This document shows positions 47,183 to 58,012 of a stretch of 64,000 bases of DNA, piece by piece. The stretch comes from Riptortus pedestris (taxonomy: Eukaryota > Arthropoda > Insecta > Hemiptera > Alydidae), in assembly GCA_019009955.1 (NCBI GenBank), contig CM032232.1, forward strand, positions 73,403,001 through 73,467,000, read 5' to 3'. How positions within the stretch are numbered: the first letter of the stretch is position 1; each line of letters starts with the position of its first letter. Below the pieces are notes generated by a model. The model did no database searches and was not told the DNA's origin. It was given only the letters and a program-made list of their open reading frames with translations. Position numbers and translations under genes: made by a program.

Positions 47183-48039
47183 TATAGATATAGAAAACTG
47201 TTCCCAAGTACTACTATAGGAAAACAATTATTCTCTAAATAGGTCTCATCTTCTATATCGGATACTAGAAATCAGTTACAAAATTAATAAGTATTTTGCT
47301 CCTGGTCACTAACCCGAAATGCTAAGAATAAAGGGTACCCAATTATTTAATCCTCGCAACATAAAGGGTGCTTAAAGACCTGTTACTCCCTCTCAAGATA
47401 AAAACATTTTTTTAAGAGGCTTGCAAAGTGTTTAATGTTAAATTTAGAACAACTTTTTCTTATCTTTTTCAGATAACGAGTATCCATTAGTATTTGTATA
47501 TTCTAAATAAACAGAAAATAATGAGCCATCGATTATGCTGTTCTGAGAAATTATAAAATTTACATTCTATTTTGTGTTGTGTTAAACAAGAACCAAATAA
47601 ATTTGTATTCGTTCAAAAAATAAAATATTTATTATACTTTCTTATAAACTGTAAAGTGGTCTTATACTTAGCGTAATTTCAGGCAACACATATGCCAGCC
47701 CTGTCCACCATCTATAGAATTACAGTAACTTAAAGCAACCCTTCAAGCATAATTTTTAGAAAAATAAATATCGCCCATCATTGACACTGTTCATACGAAC
47801 ACTAAAGTCCTTAAAATGGTTGAACACTAGTGGCAAAATTGAAACTGTTTGGGTAATTTCCCCTACACCATGAAACTCTGTTTTCAATCGACATTTTCCC
47901 CTTTGTTCTTGACATGCATACTGCAAGTTAGTTCTAAAGCCGTTAGCAGTTAGTCTCACAAAGGATTCAAACTGTAATGAGTTAACTTGGTCCAAACTCA
48001 AGTGGTCACTAAGTTGTGTTTGTATTAATTATGTTCCGG

Positions 48040-48345
48040 AAACATGGGATTGGATCTAGAGGGACTTTGAAAAGGCCTAATCCTTAATTGGCAATTAACT
48101 CTCCAACTAAAGCCTTTGAGCAGATCACTGTTACAAAATAGGCAGAGGACAATCCGCACATCCGTGGATTAGAGGCCTTCGAACGGACCAATATCAGTTG
48201 GGACGGCTTTCTTGACGAGTCAGCGCCAATCTGCCTTGATTAGAAAGACCTTTGATGAGACCGCTTTGATTGTGCCCGGATTAAGTATCCTTTCAAGTTC
48301 AATACCTGTTCCCGTCTAATTCCAATCACTCCAGGCTAATAAAAT
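48040..48345. promoter_or_regulatory. candidate regulatory block (TAAT/GGATTA/CTTTGAT sites)
   Basis: A non-repetitive, GC-richer island containing CCTTAATTGGCAATTAAC, two GGATTA sites (GTGGATTAGAGG, CCCGGATTAAG) and CCTTTGATGAGACCGCTTTG followed by ATTG. These are homeodomain-, Otd/Bicoid- and TCF/LEF-type sequences. The call rests on motif density only. Confidence 0.3.
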
Positions 48346-49135
48346 GAGGGCATACACATTTACATAGTACATAAATAGCAGGAAAACCAAGTAACTGGCG
48401 GTAATGAGCATTTCATTGGGTGTGTGACTACTAATTTTAGATTGGTTTATGCAAATTACTTATACCTACTTTAAAAAATAGTTTTTATATTATCTTTTAA
48501 AGGAGTTCCTTTTTATTTTAATTCAGTAGATGCCACACCATCGTTCCCCTCGATAATAAAGTCCAAAAAGAAGGGATGTCATCATTTTTTTTTTAGATAA
48601 AATTTACTGCTACACAATGAAATTTAAACATTTATTTGGGGCACTTCAACTGATTTTGGTTTGGCACAATATGTAAAAGTAATCTGTATTGAAGTCAGAT
48701 AATTGTTTCGGTATTTCTAGAAGAATCGTGCCGTTAATAATATAGTCGTTTTTTTTTTCCGACTGTAATGAATCTTGACATTGCATTACATAAACTCATC
48801 ACAAATGACCACATATTTTATATTCTGAATAATTCCAGCACAAAGCACATTAAGATTATTAACTATGAATACTTAAATGTCTATTTTTTACCTGTAAATA
48901 AGAGTTTTATCCAATTTGGAGTTAAGTCACCATGTGCTCTAGCATTTTAGTAAATCACGCCGATGTATTTTTTTAATAACATTCACACCTCTTAAAGTCG
49001 ATACACTAATTAATATTCCGGATGTATTTCGATAATAATTACACGTTAAATAGACTTTTTGAGCATATTTTGATCGGTGGGGACAAAGTACGACATCGGC
49101 TCAGGCTAAAAAAGCGCGACGTCGCAAAGCATTAA

Positions 49136-49198
49136 AAACAGTCGTAAGTACTGGGGAGCCATCCTCTAGATGGGAGACCGTTGCCGGTGACACCTTGC
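49136..49198 (+). other. 5S rRNA-like segment (possible 5S-derived repeat)
   Basis: GTAAGTACT and ATGGGAGACCG, followed by CGGTGACACC, resemble the 3' half of 5S rRNA around its internal promoter. An 18-base segment separates the first two, and the 5' half is not recognisable. Chance or a relic of a 5S-derived SINE are both possible. Confidence 0.25.
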
Positions 49199-50307
49199 TA
49201 ATCCTTCAGCATTGCTTCAGCCTGCCTGTCAAACTACTTTTCGCTTGCACTATCTTTCACGGCAGAGTGTGATAGAGAACTTCTACAAAAACAGTTAAGT
49301 TTTTCTATTGAAATCTAGTTTAAGAAGAGATAAGTGTCCCTCTTTATATTATTAAAAGGTGCTTTTTCATTTTAATTTATATTCATTATTGGTGAATTTT
49401 AATTATAAATAAATTTATATATACTATATTTAAATTTTGAGGAGAGTCGATTGTTGGTGAACCCTTCCTAAATTCTTGTTAGTGATTTGGTTGTCGGAAT
49501 TATTACCTTTTACAGCTTCCACTGCCTGTTGCCACAGCCAGATCGCAACATGGCCTTGGAGGTATTTTGCCTCCAAAAAAGGGTTCGCCACTAGGATGTT
49601 ATATAGAAATCACATACAACTCCCGTTAACCAAGAGGGACATGGAATGAGTTGTCTCCAATATACTTTTGGGTGCCATTATCCCTGGTGGGCTTTGTCTA
49701 GACCACGTTTCTGGAAGGAGCTATTTAACACAGTTCACAGACTCATTCATCTTGTTAATCCAGTGAGAGCAACTCACTCACCAGTCTCCCATTGCCTACT
49801 TCACAAGAACAAAGTTTAAACAAAACCTGAATCAATTTCATACCATAACTTTTCCAAACTTATTAGATACAGCTTACCCGCTGCTCGCAACCCTAAGTTT
49901 ATTTCAATCTGTTATAAACAATGATTTATGGGTCACAATTAGAAGCTAAAAAGGGGAGCAATATCAGACTTACGACTGAAAGATTTATATTATTTTTGGG
50001 TACAGGTTTTTTGATAAATACACTATGCATCAAGATACAATTTATACTTGGTCAAGAGGTTATAAAAATGTCCATTCCTACTCCTATGCTTAGCTGAGCA
50101 AGAAGCAAGCATAATCAGCAATAAATAAATGAAGCACTAATACAGCTTCATTGAAGCAACGATATGTGGAGTATAAAATCAATAATCAAGAATAATCCGT
50201 TCCCAGGAAAGGAAACAGAAAGTTGGAAAATGAAAAGTAAATTTAAGATTTCATCTCGGTCTTATTGAATAGTCATTCCACGTAAGAAGAAAATACTCTG
50301 AGTTCAT

Positions 50308-50496
50308 TTAATGAAGTAAGGTAGGAATAAAAGTGAATAACTCAGAACGTACGTTGCTTATCAAGCCATCCACTTACTCTAATGAAATGAAGGCTTATTA
50401 TACTAAGCCTTGGCTACTTTTATAATCAGTCATAAAGCAGCATATCTACGATAGCCGCCATATTGTATAAAGATCTCACAGTATATGTTATCAACA
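50308..50496 (+). repeat. left arm of a 189-bp inverted repeat
   Basis: TTAATGAAGTAAGGTAGGAA through AAGATCTCACAGTATATGTT and ATCAACA matches the reverse complement of 51956-52144, with about a dozen differences. The spacer holds a foldback element and a solo LTR. Confidence 0.85.
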
Positions 50497-50655
50497 CAAT
50501 TAGATCACCTAGACATTTACCTGGACACAAGACATAACCACCCTTCGTTTGAGTAACGCAAGCAAACAGACACAGACTAAAACGTAAACAACTTAATACG
50601 GTGAACTAACGTATAAAACCGACAGACCAACCGGTTCAAACCCTTTATTTGATAT

Positions 50656-51147
50656 ACAATTAGATTAGTTTACACTACTCAAAAGGAGTATTTGTAACCT
50701 TAAATTCATTTGCCGTGGCTGACAAAAAGACAGTTTTTATTCAGTAGAGCTTAATGACAAATAATCCATTCGTAGCAACCCAAATAAAAAAGTCTCTCAT
50801 GGGGGTAAACTAAGTAGATTTTCACATTTATCCAGTTATTTCATACCGTAAATAATAGGGGATAATTAAACTAACAATTAGCCGTTTCATGATATATTTA
50901 TTAGCTCCTTATTAAATAGAGATGACATCATTGCAAATTATTTTCGTTTTTCCCGCGGATCAAGAAATATTTAGAAAAGGGTTTATTCCTATTTTTGTGA
51001 TTGCAATCATCTGAAAACTTCCTACTTATACGATTTTGACTAGTGAGTTCTATCCGGTTTGCCATTCAAGATCTAAATAATATTTTAAAGTAAATGAATT
51101 TAAGGTAACAAATAGTCCTTTTGAGTAGTGTAAACCTATCTAATTGT
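50656..51147. mobile_element. foldback or MITE-like element with about 63-bp inverted ends
   Basis: The left end ACAATTAGATTAGTTTACAC, then TACTCAAAAGGAGTATTTGT, matches the right end on the other strand (ACAATTAGATAGGTTTACAC, then TACTCAAAAGGACTATTTGT). The internal 370 bp contains a diverged HINE-like stem-loop end at 50792-50836. No coding sequence. Clear target duplications were not identified. Confidence 0.7.
50792..50836 (-). repeat. HINE-like terminal fragment inside the foldback element
   Basis: AAAAAAGTCTCTCATGGGGG, then TAAACTAAGTAGATTTTCAC, resembles the stem-loop terminus and subterminal repeat with several changes. Confidence 0.45.
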
Positions 51148-51255
51148 GTTTGTAGCGGCAGCAATCCTTGCCATGGCAACGGGGCCAGCCAGCTCTGAGG
51201 AACAGAAAGTTGTGAAGGCTAGTGTTTTCTTCTACCTTTCACTTAGTGTATATAT

Positions 51256-51834
51256 TGTTACGTTTTATTTCCAAAGCCAGTAATAAACGTTTTTAATAAG
51301 AGTTCTTTGGATTGCAAAATTAAACACTCACAATTTTCACAGTTTTTATCACTGCACAATTTATTTAACAATGCACAATACTTGATTAATTGTTCTTAAT
51401 TGCTACTCACAGGATGCACTGATAGCGTCACTGTTCTTCAATGAGTCACAGTCCAATAATTCACTCACGGTCACTGAAATTCACAAAAAGACGGCACAGC
51501 ACTGTCTTAAACACGTCACTAAACTATTACTTACAGTCACGGCACAACACTGTTCTTCACATAAAAACACTTTACCGCACTGCACTAAGGCGCACTGTAG
51601 CACTGATGTGAACATCAAGACAGGTGAGAATAAAACTGACTCGCTCGTGGCTGGCCGGTTCTTTATATAGGGCGTCGGCATACATCAAAGGGGAATTGGC
51701 TGGTCCTTCGACGTTGGACTCGACGGGTCTAGTAGGGGCTCGACCCTCTGTCGGCTTCTTTCATCTATCTCGCACGTCCCAAATACGCGACTCTCTCTCT
51801 GAAGGATTATTATTAAATACATATTTTCGCAACA
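51256..51834 (-). mobile_element. solo LTR, Gypsy-type, 579 bp
   Basis: The ends are TG...CA (TGTTACG and CGCAACA as read on the plus strand), with a 4-base ATAT duplication at 51252-51255 and 51835-51838. On the minus strand a TATA box (CTATATAAAG, about 51661-51670) precedes a long segment shared with 56144-56842. An ATAT target and 4-base duplication fit Gypsy elements of the 17.6/297 type. No internal element sequence flanks it, so it is a product of LTR recombination. Confidence 0.85.
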
Positions 51835-51955
51835 ATATGTAGCTCCTTCTTTTGATAATCTTCAAATCTGTATATGTTAGAAACAAATATAAATAGTGTT
51901 GTGTGTAGAACATTTGCATTTATTTAACGCATCTATTTAACATAAGAACGTTAAA

Positions 51956-52144
51956 TGTTGATAACAGATACTGTGAGATCTTTATACAATATGGTGGCTA
52001 TCGTAGATATGTTGCTTCATGACTGATTATAAAAGTAGCCAATGCTTAGTATAATAAGCCTTCATTTCATTAGAGTGAGTGGATGGCTTGATAAGCAACG
52101 CACATTCTGAATTATTCACTTTTATTCCTACCTTACTTCATTAA
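51956..52144 (-). repeat. right arm of the 189-bp inverted repeat
   Basis: TGTTGATAACAGATACTGTG through TTATTCCTACCTTACTTCAT, in opposite orientation to 50308-50496. Confidence 0.85.
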
Positions 52145-52469
52145 GGTAGTCTAGTTTACTCAGGGTTCTTACTAACGAAGAAATATAGAGAATCATTGCA
52201 TGTGTGGTTAGTTATGGCAGCCCTCGGTTCGGCTGGGAGTGTGGTAAAAGTTTATTGCTGTGTATTTGGTTTCCTGCAAATATGAGTTATTATTTTTCAT
52301 ACATCCATTATTTTGTTTGTCAAATACAGAGAAAAATAAGGATCAAAACTATGGGAAAACACTTTTTTTTATTTTCTTTTATGTACGAAGTCGAACGACA
52401 GTCAAATATTTATATATATAGTAGTTACTTCAAGGCCAAATTTAATTGATTTAATAATGCGGGATTCAA

Positions 52470-52470
52470 T

Positions 52471-52536
<66 letters not shown>

Positions 52537-53375
52537 AATGAATGTTTGTATGTCCTTTATAGAATCGTAAACGGCTGAACCAAATTTTATGAAACTTGGT
52601 ATGTATATTACTACTAACCCAACTTAGGTTTTAGGCTATATTAATATTCTCTGAGACAAACAGGAGTGGGGGTTATAAGGGAGGCCTGAAATTAAAAACA
52701 GCGATATTTCGTTTCCTATTGGGTTTTCGGCAAATATGCAAATACAAAAAGTTGTTTATTCTGTTATTTAAAGTAACATTTATCATATACACTTTTGTCG
52801 TATACCTAAGTATAAATGAATTATACGCTAAAAACTATAGCGGGAGTCAACAAATTTATATGGCACAAAAGACTTAAACCAAACTAAATAAAACTCCGTA
52901 TGTGTTTTGTTATTAATACCTCCCTGATTATAAGCTATATTAAAATGTCGAGGTACGAACAGGAGTGGGGGTTATAAGTGAGGTCTGAAATATATAATCG
53001 AGATATTTCGTAAACTATTCATTTTTCGGCAAGCGTGCATATAACAAAAGTTGGTTGTTTTGTAATTTTAAGTAACTTTGTTATATGCACTTTTGCCGTA
53101 TAACGAAGTTTGAATGAAGTATACACGAAAATCTATAGAAGGGGTCGAGCCTATATATTAACAATTGTAATAGGACGAGAATCGAAATCATATTTCAAAT
53201 AGTATTTTTGAATATAATAATACGATAATCTATAATTATAACGGGTAATATAAAAATATTGTGTATTTTGTAGAATTAAGTACATAACAAATACTTTTAT
53301 TATTAACATATCCCCAGCACGCTGGATCATTGAGCCTCAAATGATTTCCCGGGCGAAGCCGGGTACCTTAGCTAG
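52470..53375 (+). mobile_element. non-autonomous Helitron (0.9 kb), variant 5' end
   Basis: Starts TCTTATATATA and carries a TA tract to 52532, then CGTAAACGGCTGAACC. It ends at the hairpin CCCGGGCGAAGCCGGG, TACCTTAG and CTAG (53372-53375). Flanks are A (52469) and T (53376). It is the only Helitron here not inserted in a pre-existing TA tract; its TA tract is inside its own 5' end. It lacks the CTCTGTCTGTACATTG block of the other four. Confidence 0.88.
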
Positions 53376-54116
53376 TTTAGGATAAATTACCGCTTCCTAT
53401 TATTGTAAAACAGTTGTTTAACATTTAATGGAAGTAATATTTAATTACTCCTGAGAAAAACATTTATTTTTTTTTTTTATGAAATCTTCCAACAACCATT
53501 GGCACCAATATTCGTGCCCGATTAGCTTAGTATTGCGGTCAATTAGTTGTATAGAATACATTTAGGGTAGGTTATTGCAAGAAAGTCCTGTCAGCACCAA
53601 AATAACGCAATAAACATAGCTGATGTTAACAGGAAGGACGAGTTAAGCCAATAACGAACAGCTGGGGGAAATAACGTTCCATCCATTTATCCTAATGGAG
53701 TTGAGGCTATCTGGACCACTTGTTTCAACCTTCCCTCTGTTTGGCTACTTTGTAGAATGTACTCCGCTTAGAACCTACTTAGCTCGATTATCTCCCCTGA
53801 CGTAAACTCGAGATTTACGTTGATTGTCATTTAAATATATGTATGTGCCTAAAGATTCTATATGGATTTATAATAATTATTGAATCTAAATTATTCCTAT
53901 AAGAGCTATGGGAAAGTCTAACTTTATATAATTTATCAAACTCAGAAAAAATGTGCTTGTAGAATAACCTCCCATGACACAGCTGCTACATAAGCTAAGC
54001 AGATCCCCTGGAATGGCACTCATGACGTCATCTCCCATTCTATTCTTTATGTCAGTAGTACAGTTTAACCAACAAATTGAAAACCCAAAGTAAATTTAAA
54101 TACTACACACATAATC
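53376..54116. other. no gene; unique block and a HINE-like end fragment
   Basis: 53500-53830 is unique and less AT-rich. A diverged terminus with CTGCTACATAAGCTAAGCAG lies at about 53980-54001, next to the complete copy that begins at 54117. Confidence 0.45.
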
Positions 54117-55054
54117 AAAAAGTCCGTCAAGCAGGGGCTGTGTAAACTAAGCAGATTTTCCTCGTGAAGTTTAATAATAGACAAATCTACATACTGGTAC
54201 ACAACACCACCTTGAATATTAAGTTAATAAATACAAAAGGTAATAACAAATCTTTCCCCACCAGGCGAGAAGCGTCTGAAATTTAAACAAACAGGTCTGC
54301 CATCCCGACTCTCACCGGAAAGGAAAACAATTACTGAAATATATAAGAATAAAACACATTAGTTTGGTTGAAAACAATTTACTATATCTAGCACTGTAAT
54401 TTATAATGAACCAGAATATTTTTTATCTCAATCAATCAAATTGAAGTAGTCCAAAAAGTTAATACAGAGGGGGGGGGGTCACCAGAACATATTTGCATGC
54501 ATGTCGTATAATAAAGGTCTTTTGAAAACAATTATTTTGGTATTTAATGTTCGAATAATGTGGTTTATTACATATCCGAGTATTGTTAGTTTAACTTGAG
54601 TCGAAGTGGGGGTTTGCTGAAGCAGGAAACTATAAAATCTAAATATCTCGGTTAATATTCATTATACAGAAAATTTGTATAGAATAATAATTATAGATCA
54701 TTTAATTTGCAATACGAATGGTTCTATACCATTTTTCAATCCGAACTTATAGTAACGGAGATATTTCGAATTTTCGAAATTTCCCCCTTCTAAACCCCTC
54801 CCCACTAGTCCGATTTCAGCCATTAACGAACTTGATCTTTCTTCTTGAAAAAATGATTATATATGGAGTTAGCTAACGAACAAACAAAAATTGCGACCGC
54901 TAGAGCATTACCATACAAATATATATAAAATTTTGAACGGACCTCATTTTCATCATCTCCTGGGTAGGATCGATGGACATTTGAGGAAATTTTTCAAAAC
55001 TCACGTCATGAGTACGACCTCAATAGCTGATTTTTCTTAAGTGAAATCTGCTAA
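54117..55054 (-). mobile_element. HINE-like element, subtype A, near-complete
   Basis: The left end has AAGTCCGTCAAGCAGGGGCT and the right end TGATTTTTCTTAAGTGAAAT with CTGCTAAA. Most of the (TA)n core is lost (ATATATATA near 54921). It shares the subtype A blocks with 4483-5423. The terminal palindrome has two changes. Confidence 0.85.
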
Positions 55055-55737
55055 ATGCCTACCCATGGTGGGCCTCAGAAAAAGGGCAGGAAGGCCTGCC
55101 CAGCTGTAAGTTACCTTTCCAGGTTAAAATGAACTCACGGGACAGAACGTTATCATCTTCACAATTAAATGAATAACATTTTATCCTTTGAAATAATATT
55201 TTTTATCGATTCTTACCTTATTTAACGTCCTATAAAATAATGCAAGAGCATTTGAAAAGTGATTATATCGGAAATTATGAATAAAATGGAATTTTCGATA
55301 TGATGTACTTACTGTGTTACATTAGCTCTAGCATATAAAGGACACAACTTGAAGGAGGGTAGAGTGGAAGTAAGAGGAATGTTAAATTTAGTCATCGGAG
55401 TTTCAAGCATTTTAGAAACCAAAAGTTCTTCCCAATAATCTATTACAATATGGAAGTATGTGTGAGGTGGGGGGGGGGCTATTATCTTTATTGATTATCC
55501 TAGGTTTAATTATCCACTTATTAAAACAAGAGCTATTCCAGCATGTAACTTTTTAATGGATTTAACGGAGAATCCATTTGGTTTATGAATGTATGTGCTC
55601 GTTGTTAATTTAAATATTCATCCTCTTATCGGGTAAACCGATTATCCACGAGGTGATTAAACTAAGCAATTATCGGGTACCACCATTTTGGGTTGACGTC
55701 AAGAGGCCAACTTAATGGAAATGGAATTATTACTATT
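55055..55737. other. no gene seen
   Basis: Unique AT-rich sequence with a G-run near 55473. Confidence 0.5.
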
Positions 55738-55876
55738 CTCTTTCCTCAAACAGGCATATATAGTATAGCCTTCGAGGAAAATCAAAAATTGGCGTAAACA
55801 TCCTATTATTAAAGGCTAAAGTATTAAATTTGCAATGTTCCTTTCCAGTATTAAGTGTTAAATCCTATTCCGGAAA
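55738..55876 (+). repeat. direct duplication of unknown segment, copy 1
   Basis: CTCTTTCCTCAAACAGGCAT, then CGAGGAAAATCAAAAATTGG, CATCCTATTATTAAA and TTCCTTTCCAGTATTAAGTG, match 56858-56998 in order at roughly 80-85%. Confidence 0.8.
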
Positions 55877-55888
55877 TCCTATAGAAAC

Positions 55889-56158
55889 ATGACTCAAATT
55901 ATAAAAACTGGAGTAGCATGTAAATGGTGCCAAAAATATATATACCTACATTTGAATCATTGCCCCGCTTTTACATCAAACAGGTTAAAATTCCTTGACA
56001 AATATATAGTGCCACAATGTGAATACCTATCATTGGTAAACATTTTGGATTACAACAGTGAAGATAAAGTTAATGATGTTTACTGTTTCTTATCAAAAAA
56101 AGACTCTTGGCAACATATTTGTAATCATAAGCCAATAAAATATTGTTGCGGAAATTAA
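55889..56158 (+). CDS. small open frame with Cys/His cluster, fragment
   Basis: An 89-codon frame starting MTQIIKTGVACKWCQKYIYL, then HLNHCPAFT, ending CCGN. The spacing C-x2-C-x9-H-x2-HC-like (ACKWCQ, LHLNHCP) suggests a small zinc-binding module. The last few codons and the stop come from the solo LTR that starts at 56144, so the original 3' end is lost. It follows directly after the duplicated segment. I do not recognise a family; it may be a transposon protein or a host exon. No promoter or splice evidence is strong. Confidence 0.3.
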   Translation: MTQIIKTGVACKWCQKYIYLHLNHCPAFTSNRLKFLDKYIVPQCEYLSLVNILDYNSEDKVNDVYCFLSKKDSWQHICNHKPIKYCCGN

Positions 56159-56842
56159 ATGGCTCTACTATTCAAGGCGTGATTGGGGAGTGCGGAGGGG
56201 TTCAAAGAAGTGCCGCTAATTTGTCGCTAATTGGTGGAAGGCACTAGTCCCTTCCAGACCTTCTTGGAAGAGCCTCGGTCTCATCCTGCTTCTCTATTTA
56301 AGCCTGTACAGCTCGACCTAGTGGAGCCGGCAGAATCTAATTAGGGCCCACCGTGCCTATCTTCCTGGAACTTCTGGACCTTTCCTTGGCTAGCCCCTTC
56401 TATAGACATTTATAAGAGACCCTGCCAGTACCTCAGCTCTCAGTTTATGGTCAGATGTCTTGATGATCACATCAGTGCTCCAGTGCGACTTAGTGCAGTG
56501 CGGTAAAGTGTTTTTATAAGAAGAACAGTGTTGTGCCGTGACTGTAAGTAACAGTTTAGTGCCGTGTTTAAGACAGTGCAGTGCCGCGGAGTAAAGGACA
56601 GGGCAGTGCCGTCATTTTGTGAATTTCAGTGACTGTGAATGAATTATTGGACTGTGTGATCTGAAGAACAGTGACACTATCAGTGTAATACTGTGAGTAG
56701 TAATAATTAACCAAGAGTATTGTGCATTGTGAAATAAATTGTGCTGTGATAAACTGTGAAACTTGTGTGTGTGTTTAATTTTGCAATCCAAAAAAACTCT
56801 TATTAACAACGTTTATTACTGGTTTTGTAATAAAACGTAACA
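56144..56842 (+). mobile_element. solo LTR, Gypsy-type, 699 bp
   Basis: TG...CA ends (TGTTGCGG and CGTAACA) with a 4-base ATAT duplication at 56140-56143 and 56843-56846. It contains a TATA-like TTTATAAGAG at about 56409, an initiator-like CTCAGTTTATGG about 30 bases on, and polyadenylation-type AATAAA near the end. The region from about 56430 to the end matches the solo LTR at 51256-51834, while the U3-like first third differs. A TCTA microsatellite follows at 56847-56860. Confidence 0.88.
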
Positions 56843-56857
56843 ATATCTATCTATCTA

Positions 56858-56998
56858 TCTTTCCTCAAACAGGCATATATAGCCATCGAGGAAAATCAAA
56901 ATTTGGCGTTAAAAAACATCCTATTATTAAATTCAAAGCATTGATTTTCCAATACTCCTTTCCAGAAATAAGTGTTAAACCCTATACCGTCAATCCGG
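56858..56998 (+). repeat. direct duplication of unknown segment, copy 2
   Basis: TATCTTTCCTCAAACAGGCA, then CGAGGAAAATCAAAATTTGG and TCCTTTCCAGAAATAAGTGT. One frame continues openly as SKFGVKKHPIIKFKALIFQY, then SFPEISVKPYTVNPGMF, to a stop near 57239. 'CTCAAACAG' before the match resembles a splice acceptor. Confidence 0.75.
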
Positions 56999-57714
56999 GC
57001 ATGTTCAAGTTTCTTTTTGCATTTCTTTGTGATGGCCCTTATCCCTGGCAAAATCTAAATACCAAAAGCATTTATTTGCTCATGGTATTTACTTATATTT
57101 GCTATGATATCTCTGAAATCACCTGGTATTTTCTCGTACTCCTTGGCATAGAAGGATTTATTCTATCCTTCCTCACAAGGATTCCTCAGTACTTAACGTG
57201 CCGAATCTTGCCACCAGCCTCACTTTGCTATAGATCGTAATACAGTTCTACCCTGGAACCGCATGCAAATAATTACTATTTGTGATAAACCCGCTGATCT
57301 TCTGACTAAGCAGTTATCAAGAGATGAGGATATCCACATCATTTATCTTCTGCAGACCTTCTGCTCGCAGACACCTATGATCAATTCGGCAACATTTAAT
57401 CCTTTCTTTTTCGTATTTCCTTATTTATTCTTCAGAACTGGTAAACCATGAGGCCTTCATTTTGGAATCAGTATTTCTAGGAACAATATTTTTAGGCAGC
57501 ACCAACTCTAGGAATCTGAGATGCGGCAAATTAACAGATGATTGTTTTTCACAATGGTGAGGACGATCTTTACCCATCTTTCCCATCATCATCTTCCCTC
57601 TTTAGTCCAGGACTGGAAGAGAATGAGATTTTTTTTCTCTATTAACACAACGGCTAGCAATGGCACATTCATCAAAAGGCATAGGGGTGAAAGATCAATA
57701 GAATGAAAAATAAT
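56999..57714. other. no gene assigned; weak Copia-like frame at 57263
   Basis: The plus frame at 57263-57451 reads ICDKPADLLTKQLSRDEDIH, reminiscent of the 'ADILTKPL' motif at the end of Copia polyproteins. Flanking Copia RNase H motifs were not seen, so this is tentative. Confidence 0.3.
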
Positions 57715-58012
57715 AGACAATATTGGCTTCGTAACATGTTTCGATCCATGGTAGAAAGAGATAGATATTTCCGGGATTGCAATTTACTCCTTTTCTCAGC
57801 CCCCGCTCCTCCTGGTCTGATTTGGCCACTAAAGAATCTCATCTTTAGTTTCCCATGAAAAGATTCAACATCTAGTTTTGTAACAACCCATCAAACAATT
57901 GTAACCTCATTTTCATCATCTACTATAGGTGGACATTTGGAAAAGTATTGAAAATCGTACCATGAGCACAACCTCCAACAGTTCATGTACCATAAAGTAA
58001 ATCTGTTTGAAA
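57715..58012 (-). repeat. degenerate HINE-like copy without (TA)n
   Basis: Weak ordered matches on the minus strand: GTTTCGATCC, CGCTCCTCCTGGTCTGATTT, CAAACAATTGTAACCTCATT, GGTGGACATTTGG, ACCATGAGCACAACCTC and AAGTAAATCTGTTT. This is an old copy. Confidence 0.5.

Larger units (their letters stand above)
47183..50307. other. no gene recognised; less repetitive region
   Basis: Mostly unique DNA. A GC-richer block at 48040-48345 with homeodomain-like and TCF-like sites, and a 5S-like segment at 49136-49198, are listed separately. The minus frame at 47756-48001 (81 codons) has no known motif. Confidence 0.45.

Noticed and set aside
56760..56842. Intact LTR retrotransposon between the two LTRs at 51.3 and 56.1 kb
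   Set aside because: The two LTRs are in opposite orientation, each has its own ATAT duplication, and no gag-pol sequence lies between them.
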